From Treponema sp. (GTDB lineage Bacteria > Spirochaetota > Spirochaetia > Treponematales > Treponemataceae): a stretch of 11,944 nucleotides of DNA. Both the position numbers and the translations under genes were made by a program. Location: the NCBI GenBank assembly GCA_016297805.1, contig JAEDFX010000075.1:1-11944 (forward strand), read 5' to 3'. This document shows, one piece after another, positions 8,701-11,944 of this stretch. Within the stretch, counting starts at the first letter, position 1, and every line of letters begins with the position of its first letter. The notes beneath the pieces are model-generated. The model was given only the letters and a program-made list of their open reading frames with translations, was not told the DNA's origin and did no database searches.

Positions 8701-8761
8701 GCGACATTCCCATGAACATTGTTATTGCTAACAATACTAAACTTTTTACCTTCATTGACAT
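2702..8761 (-). CDS. Giant Ig-like repeat protein with C-terminal outer-membrane beta-barrel
   Basis: Start chosen at the ATG at 8761 (2019 residues), because AGGGG lies 7 nt upstream; the ATG at 8767 would leave only 1 nt. Residues 1-23 are a signal peptide ending SLFA, with no lipobox. From about residue 83 to 1795 runs a series of about a dozen Ig-like units of 85-115 residues. They show the pattern P-x-[VI]...P...G...[FLV]-x(3)-G-x-[AV]-x-D-[DN]-x-G-[IV]...[LI]-D-[ND]-G, as in bacterial Ig (Big-type) domains. Examples are DDDGVSRVELVLD near 109, NDDDGVKAVKIQLD near 402 and SDKNGISNVKVSLDNG near 1421. Residues about 793-1088 break the pattern. A half-length unit at 1796-1836 leads into residues about 1843-2019, which are rich in Gly and aromatic residues and end in Phe, as outer-membrane barrels usually do. 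The likely role is a surface or periplasmic stalk, for adhesion or envelope sensing, anchored in the outer membrane. It is first in a three-gene operon. Ligand and orientation are unknown. Confidence 0.88.
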   Translation of the reverse strand: MSMKVKSLVLLAITMFMGMSLFAHGKGDVEDITVQNMNSWQEEFDLDIRKPGKYNIMITAKDLGGNTRIEGPHNLWLDPNSDLPVCGITNPYPNMRVVGNLNIVGTCVDDDGVSRVELVLDEGTDHEQKVTAEGTEFWSYYLDTNELNEGPHTIKVTGYDINSEPVVGKPTYLTWQLDRKQPVTEVKDKEMGILVSGNVKFDGIVSDGNGIKELYYSVNNGKDFIPVKINPNKERDICTFSINVDTKQFDDGPAVLWFKAIDMATSVGMYSFLYFIDNTKPDVQIVYPAENQVMNGEFTVAGFAKDTIGVTELSWTFGTQTGTFDLIPGNPYWAVTLNTIDSKEKAQKFTIHAVDRANNVVDVTRTIPLNQEDDKPVVTTSEPVEGQIFGDSDLLFVRGIANDDDGVKAVKIQLDAEEPIIQETKGDYYLDLCTAEALSVGNHKVTITAIDVNDVEGNPVITNIVSKGLAPSFDSGKVTGGKTSQEFVNGMEIHPESGSVINVTANSGVGLTHIHSELTWGENGLIENDVDLKSVGTYTFSLPINHDSPKGVLKLSIKATDSIERETEYKSIFYVTNTATVKVEEPVIVFDDSRIAEDGSIISNAEFPASGYLFGAKAASVEIVPKTPFAKADLIGNQIKIIPDMTAIGGSEEVIIRVKTDKGKIIESRPLKFKNDTAKPVITIDNYSDEFAIDGREGTVSVTGKVTCTTGVDNVQYRYLSVKTDIAKGIIAAVKPAPVENNFYPIELDDKGNFTLDIDTAYFDAGMYVVEIIAESAGGNKRARAFAINMIPDVEEQNGKMPVPKAPVISWLDGFDVYALGVYQGELSRNFGVFSREDMIEGSNPLAMDVEISDTAKLVSGKYTATKKPTLSANIASVNEDEYLSGMPVVLNYAEKIGATMTVVIDSGVPVSSVAYEISGDEVPGGDLIQKGAAKITKPTVDEPTRWYAEIPLANLPVRVNKINITVKAGALEEKISGSVTVVREENSENTDDEEKIYLMPASDTVFDEVDNNYVLAKGSKFYYYANVTPPVDVQIVSATQGLVAETIGNLVVITAEKDAVYKNVTLKVKDRFGDSYTSAPVNFIANTTEMDSHLEQPVLHQWVGDVVKFAGTAAHTLGIRSVEYSLDNGETWENFTLPSGKGVSNLGVTYSKDINLKEFEDGLVRIDIRTTDVSGIQKTIRTSVYKDVTPPEVTVVEPLEIDVVNGENLIVFNAKDNGFFAKAEYVAPPVKGKTQNRIELPLDPLVSTLIGTEEAPIDDAMSFVFTDDAGNKTTIEAWMFSIDSESDLPITEIHVPEEMQVITRDFTISGVVYDDDGESSVYYKIDNGEYKQVSTHEVYKYQTPDAEYKLNTSFSIDVPLATMTDNEHTVTVYSVDINGVKGPEVSRTYRISLEEPKGAVVAPTIDTSVREIITISGWASDKNGISNVKVSLDNGNSYNEAVGTTDWSYTVDTRAIPGGTQVVFLKVTDGYGIEGLYSSLINIDNDAPNLSLELPIDDSTTTGDLFFSGFTYDNVEVTELYVTLRNLEKTSKPDIRPIKIDRIIGQTLNIRDLPDGFYNVELTGKDKAGNVTNVSRNIHLEKNRAPATVDILYPLNGEHKQGVFTIYGQSQAEGTISSLKLFIDNKYIEETTITDCGFFKFEMGPENITEGVHTYRVDTILTNGTQVASREQTITYSPIGPWVTIENFTYGDFATNRPYIKGQAGYSISEDDMLFSKTKEASDEFKAAVAAKSVAKIELSMDNGKTFELLSTNEKWMYRIENQDIEEGYHFFLVRATMKNGETAITRMVIQIDNTDPSIKLIAPAIGGRYNQKLKVSGLSNDDVRLEDVTVTLRKGDKSSYEVPSFIQGLYVDFRFWGSSLFQVGAGLTFFDDVVKLQFSYGQFTQSQRNAVSQMFGINMTDMRYGGDILSLKILANIAEIPFSFFLGHDWDWLYADFALGADFSYFTETNSGKPQILSAVIGQIEFPKIKLQNVKAFSSFSLYTEGSVWFIPTDVSSTVKIKNIIPQIGIGLRTNIF

Positions 8762-8768
8762 AAACATA

Positions 8769-8773
8769 CCCCT
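8769..8773 (-). promoter_or_regulatory. Ribosome binding site that fixes the start of the giant Ig-repeat gene
   Basis: On the minus strand AGGGG (8773-8769) sits 7 nt before the ATG at 8761 but only 1 nt before the in-frame ATG at 8767 and 13 nt before that at 8755. Spacing favours 8761. Confidence 0.65.
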
Positions 8774-8810
8774 GCAAATAGTACAGACTTTTTCCTTCTT
8801 TAAGTATCGT

Positions 8811-8842
8811 CAACTTTTTTATATAACTTCAGTTTAAAGTTG
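8811..8842. repeat. Inverted repeat flanking the operon -10 box (possible operator)
   Basis: CAACTTT at 8811-8817 and AAAGTTG at 8836-8842 are perfect 7-bp reverse complements with an 18-bp spacer, about 25 bp centre to centre. The arms bracket the operon -10 box. The right arm touches both -35 boxes and the left arm covers the expected operon start site. This placement would suit a dimeric regulator, but in AT-rich DNA such a repeat may arise by chance. Confidence 0.3.
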
Positions 8843-8846
8843 TCAT
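8818..8846 (-). promoter_or_regulatory. Sigma70-type promoter for the leftward three-gene operon
   Basis: Reading the minus strand, ATGACA (8846-8841; 5 of 6 with TTGACA) and TATAAA (8823-8818; 5 of 6 with TATAAT) are separated by exactly 17 nt. Transcription would start near 8811, giving a leader of about 50 nt that contains the AGGGG ribosome binding site. Its -35 box overlaps that of the lacZ promoter on the other strand. Confidence 0.6.
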
Positions 8847-8868
8847 AAGAAAATACAAATGATAGAAT
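8840..8868 (+). promoter_or_regulatory. Extended -10 sigma70-type promoter of the beta-galactosidase gene
   Basis: TTGTCA (8840-8845) and TAGAAT (8863-8868) are separated by exactly 17 nt, and a TG dinucleotide one base before the -10 box (8860-8861) makes it an extended -10. The -10 box ends only 6 nt before the ATG at 8875, so the expected start of transcription is the A of that ATG. No ribosome binding site is visible upstream of it. The gene is therefore predicted to be leaderless or nearly so. Confidence 0.65.
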
Positions 8869-8874
8869 TCCCTT

Positions 8875-11817
8875 ATGAATTTAAAATTACTTTCCGAAAA
8901 AAATACTCCAAAATCAAAATTGATTTATCACGAGAATACAGAAAAACTTCATATAAACTGCCAGACAGAAAATGCCTGGTTTATTCCTTTTTCAAAAAAT
9001 CAAAATCCTTTTGCAACAAAAGAAAATTCTGATTATGTTCAGCTACTAAATGGTGACTGGGGATTCCGCTATTACGAAAGTGCTATGGACCTGGAAGATG
9101 ACTTTACTAAAGCTGATTTTTCTAACACAATTCCAGTTCCCTCAAACTGGCAGCTGCATGGATACGATAATCCTCAGTACACAAATGTACCTTACCCAAT
9201 TACTTATGACCCACCTTACGTTCCTGATTTAAATCCTGCAGGTGTTTATAAAACTGAGTATGAATACACTGATAATGGATTAGATCGACTGCTTACTTTT
9301 GAAGGTGTAGACAGCTGTTTGTATCTTTTTGTAAACGGAGAATTTGTCGGTTACAATCAGGTTTCTCATTCCTACACCCAATTTAACATTACACCATATT
9401 TACACATAGGAAAAAATGAAATTGTCTGTGTAGTTCTTAAATGGTGTGACGGAACATATCTGGAAGATCAGGATAAAATAAGACTTTCTGGAATTTTCCG
9501 TGATGTTTATGTTGTGAGCCGTCCCAAGGACCGTATTGAAGATTACAAGATTCTAACAGATTGGAAAGGGAATTTTTCTTTTGAAATGATTTCTTCAGGA
9601 ACCCCAGTTTCTGCCGTACTTACTCTGACTGATTCAATTGGAAACAAGATTTTTTCACAAGAAGTAGAATCTGGCCGAAAGTTCTGTACCAAGCTGGAAA
9701 ATCCTGTTTTATGGAATGCAGAAACCCCAAATCTGTATAAACTGACTATTCAGTCTGGTGAAGAACTTATTGGCGAAAATGTTGGCTTTAGAAGTATATA
9801 TATAGAAAAAGGTGTAGTAAAACTCAATGGGAAAGCCATAAAACTTCTTGGAGTAAATCGTCACGACAGTTATCCAGATACAGGCTATTACGCCAGTGAA
9901 GCCCAGATGCGCCGGGATTTGGAACTGATGAAGCAGCACAATGTTAATTCAATCCGAACTTCTCATTATCCAAATGCTCCATTGTTCTATCGTCTTTGCG
10001 ACGAATACGGTTTTTATGTAATTGCCGAGGCTGATTTTGAAAGTCATGGATGTGTTAATGTTTATAATGATTTTAAATGGACTAAAGGCTACAACGGAAT
10101 CTGTCTGATTGCAAAAGACCCAATGTTCAAAAATGCAATTGTTGATCGTGCCCGCAAGCTGGTATTCCAGCATTTTAATCGTCCATGCATTGTATTCTGG
10201 TCTCTTGGTAACGAAGGCGGATGGGGTGAAAATCTTAAAGCAGCCGGAGAATTTGTTAAGAGTGTTGATACAAGCCGCCTGCTGCATTACGAAAGTCTTC
10301 ATCATCTGGATGAAACTCCAAACACAATTCTTGATGTTTATTCTCAGATGTATACCTCGATAGAAGATATGAACAAATATCTGGAAAATAAAGATGAAAA
10401 ACGTCCGTTTATGCTTTGTGAATACAGTCATGCCATGGGAAACGGCTCTGGTGATTTGGAAGATTATCACAAAACATTCTTGTCTAATCCAAGATTTGTT
10501 GGAGGACTTGTATGGGAATGGTGCGATCACGCATTAATCAGCGGAAAAACTGATGATGGAAAAGTGAAGTATGCCTACGGTGGAGACTGGAACGAACGCC
10601 ACAATGACGGAAATTTCTGCTGTGACGGATTAGTTTATCCAGACAGAACTCCTCACACAGGCTTACTGGAACTAAAACAGGTGTACCGCCCAATCCGCGT
10701 TCACGCCGGAGAAAAGTCTGGAGAATTCATCTACGAAAATATGCTGACCTTTGATGACCCATGGAACTATCTGGAATGCCGCCAGGAAGAAATTTGTGAA
10801 GGAGATTTCAAATCTATCCGTTTTATTTTCACTGCAAAAAAAGATATGTTGTGGTGCAAAAAGGGACAGGAAATTTGTTTTGATCAAATAGATTGCTGGG
10901 GCAACTCCAACAAAGACTCGCAAGTATTCTCGGACTTGCAAAATAAGTCATTTTCGGGCTTGCTCCGGGAATCTACCCCACAATACATAATCTACACCGC
11001 CGGCAAAACTACTTACCGTTTTAATAAACGACTAGGCTTCTTTGACTCCATCAAAACTCAAGAACAGGAACTGCTTTGTCAGCCACTTAAGTTCAACTTT
11101 TTCCGTGCCCCAACAGATAACGACACAATGAAGGAAGACTGGTACAACGCCCACTTAAATGATTATGATTCAAAGCTCTACTCAATAGAAGAAACAGAAA
11201 AAGGTCTTGTTGTGAAACAGTCCTTTGGATGGAATATTCATCAGCCATTTGCAAGAGTAGAAACAATATATTCGTTTACAGAAGCTGGTATGAAAATTTC
11301 AACAAAAGTTCAGCTTTCAGAGAAAGTTCCATTCCTGCCACGCTTTGGAGTCCGTCTGTTTGTTCCAAAAAGCTTTAATCAGGTGGAATACTTTGGCTAC
11401 GGTCCAACAGAAAGTTATATAGATAAGCATCAGGCCTGCTGGCTTGGAAAATTCCAAAGTAAGATAGAGGATATGCACGAAGATTACATCCGTCCGCAGG
11501 AAAATTCTTCTCACTGTGGCTGCAAGTATTTAAAGGTAAGTGATGGAAAGCTTTGCATGACATTTGGAGCAGAACACAAAACTCTGCCAGAAACAGACAA
11601 TTTTGTACCAGGATTTTCTTTCAACGCTTCGGAATACACTCAGGAAGAGCTGGCAAAAAAACGCCATAACTATGAACTGGAAAAATGCAGCAGTAATGTG
11701 ATTTGTGTGGATAGTCGGATGGCAGGAGTAGGAACCCATTCCTGCGGTCCAGAACTGGCAGAAAAATACAGATTGCCAGTGCCTGAATTTGAAGCAGAAT
11801 TTTATATAGGCTTCTAA
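8875..11817 (+). CDS. lacZ: Beta-galactosidase, glycoside hydrolase family 2 (LacZ type)
   Basis: 980 residues; E. coli LacZ has 1024. It hydrolyses terminal beta-galactosides such as lactose. With no signal peptide it should be cytoplasmic and depend on an uptake system not in this window. Domains: sugar-binding jelly roll at about 30-215 (YTNVPYPIT, then DGTYLEDQDKIRLSGIFRD matching the E. coli D201 region), Ig-like linker 220-310, TIM barrel 312-605, a variable fourth domain to about 725, and the C-terminal LacZ domain 730-980 (FFRAPTDND at 742-750). Catalytic residues by motif: acid/base E447 in FWSLGNE, nucleophile E516 in LCEYSHAMGN, metal ligands E389 and H391. NSIRTSHYPN is the GH2 signature. 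Where E. coli has W999 (DDSWSP) this protein has THSCGP, and ENGLR reads ENSSH, so it is not a close E. coli-type enzyme. Residues 685-700 hold a short tandem repeat. The ATG at 8875 is the only Met before the conserved N-terminal region. It is divergent from the Ig operon. Confidence 0.95.
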   Translation: MNLKLLSEKNTPKSKLIYHENTEKLHINCQTENAWFIPFSKNQNPFATKENSDYVQLLNGDWGFRYYESAMDLEDDFTKADFSNTIPVPSNWQLHGYDNPQYTNVPYPITYDPPYVPDLNPAGVYKTEYEYTDNGLDRLLTFEGVDSCLYLFVNGEFVGYNQVSHSYTQFNITPYLHIGKNEIVCVVLKWCDGTYLEDQDKIRLSGIFRDVYVVSRPKDRIEDYKILTDWKGNFSFEMISSGTPVSAVLTLTDSIGNKIFSQEVESGRKFCTKLENPVLWNAETPNLYKLTIQSGEELIGENVGFRSIYIEKGVVKLNGKAIKLLGVNRHDSYPDTGYYASEAQMRRDLELMKQHNVNSIRTSHYPNAPLFYRLCDEYGFYVIAEADFESHGCVNVYNDFKWTKGYNGICLIAKDPMFKNAIVDRARKLVFQHFNRPCIVFWSLGNEGGWGENLKAAGEFVKSVDTSRLLHYESLHHLDETPNTILDVYSQMYTSIEDMNKYLENKDEKRPFMLCEYSHAMGNGSGDLEDYHKTFLSNPRFVGGLVWEWCDHALISGKTDDGKVKYAYGGDWNERHNDGNFCCDGLVYPDRTPHTGLLELKQVYRPIRVHAGEKSGEFIYENMLTFDDPWNYLECRQEEICEGDFKSIRFIFTAKKDMLWCKKGQEICFDQIDCWGNSNKDSQVFSDLQNKSFSGLLRESTPQYIIYTAGKTTYRFNKRLGFFDSIKTQEQELLCQPLKFNFFRAPTDNDTMKEDWYNAHLNDYDSKLYSIEETEKGLVVKQSFGWNIHQPFARVETIYSFTEAGMKISTKVQLSEKVPFLPRFGVRLFVPKSFNQVEYFGYGPTESYIDKHQACWLGKFQSKIEDMHEDYIRPQENSSHCGCKYLKVSDGKLCMTFGAEHKTLPETDNFVPGFSFNASEYTQEELAKKRHNYELEKCSSNVICVDSRMAGVGTHSCGPELAEKYRLPVPEFEAEFYIGF
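10920..10963. repeat. In-frame 24-bp imperfect tandem repeat plus palindrome within lacZ
   Basis: TTCTCGGACTTGC at 10927-10939 and TTTTCGGGCTTGC at 10951-10963 match at 11 of 13 bases, exactly 24 bp apart. This yields two related octapeptides, FSDLQNKS and FSGLLRES (residues 685-700). Overlapping the first, GCAAGT (10920-10925) and ACTTGC (10934-10939) form a perfect 6-bp inverted repeat with an 8-nt spacer. The stretch lies in the variable linker before the C-terminal LacZ domain and looks locally more GC-rich than its surroundings. It could be a small palindromic insertion element tolerated in frame. Confidence 0.5.
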
Positions 11818-11866
11818 ACTCTGCAACAGTTACGCCTCTTGCACCACTTACGTCAATCTTTAAAAA

Positions 11867-11944
11867 CTATTTTCCCAACTGTGTTGCCAATTCCTTTACG
11901 TGTTCCAAAGGAATTCCAATCGCAGTTGCAATATCTTCATATTT
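11867..11944 (-). CDS. C-terminal end of an unidentified gene (partial)
   Basis: The minus strand is open from the window edge for 25 codons, ending at a TAG at 11869-11867. The visible tail is mostly KYEDIATAIGIPLEHVKELA, followed by TQLGK. The pattern EDIA-x(2)-x-GI-x(2)-E-x-V resembles a short helix-turn-helix-like segment. Such tails are seen at the end of Rpn/PD-(D/E)XK putative transposase-type proteins, and also in other small DNA-binding segments, so the family is not assigned. It converges on lacZ, with 49 bp between the stop codons. In that gap I see no convincing terminator, only a weak TGCAA/TTGCA inverted repeat at 11822-11843. Confidence 0.55.
   Translation of the reverse strand, partial: KYEDIATAIGIPLEHVKELATQLGK

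Noticed and set aside
8793..8815. TTGACG on the minus strand (8815-8810) as the -35 box of the leftward operon
   Set aside because: The nearest reasonable -10 sequence, TACTAT, is about 24 nt away, too far; ATGACA-N17-TATAAA just upstream fits much better.
9949..10530. 193-codon open frame on the minus strand within lacZ
   Set aside because: It is antisense to the conserved GH2 catalytic barrel, and its translation looks like a reverse-strand shadow.
11818..11866. Open reading past the TAG of the partial right-edge gene, with protein-like sequence (LKIDVSGARGVTVAE)
   Set aside because: It is separated from the gene by an in-frame stop and then runs into lacZ antisense; it could be a decayed tail or repeat-derived sequence, but there is no evidence it is translated.

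Overview
The window looks like a piece of a host-associated spirochaete chromosome, most likely a gut or rumen Treponema. The basis is indirect. The DNA is AT-rich. The proteins carry signal peptides but no lipobox, C-terminal outer-membrane barrels and very large Ig-like repeat regions, in a diderm-type envelope architecture. The genus is an inference from overall style and has not been checked by any search.

Layout. Positions 1-109 hold a small cluster of direct repeats just downstream of a leftward operon. Positions 109-8761 (minus strand) hold three genes that read as one transcription unit, in transcription order: (1) a protein of about 2019 residues with a signal peptide, about a dozen Ig-like repeats and a C-terminal beta-barrel; (2) a 375-residue exported protein with a coiled coil and a probable barrel-like C-terminal domain; (3) a 485-residue single-pass membrane protein with an extracytoplasmic helical/coiled-coil region and a cytoplasmic HD-GYP-like domain that keeps the GYP half of the fold but has lost the HD dyad. 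Genes 1 and 2 are 21 bp apart; genes 2 and 3 overlap.

Positions 8762-8874 are a divergent intergenic region with well-formed promoters for both directions whose -35 boxes overlap almost completely. To the right, 8875-11817 (plus strand) encodes a complete cytoplasmic GH2 beta-galactosidase (LacZ type) with all key catalytic residues. Its promoter is placed so that transcription should begin at, or within a base or two of, the start codon. The right edge (11867-11944, minus) carries the last 25 codons of an unidentified gene that converges on lacZ.

How it may work together. The three leftward products could span the envelope: a surface or periplasmic Ig stalk anchored by an outer-membrane barrel, a second exported protein, and an inner-membrane protein that could pass a signal to a catalytically dead or altered HD-GYP domain inside the cell. 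This is inferred from domain order and gene linkage only. The beta-galactosidase shares just the promoter region with that operon; no functional link is visible.
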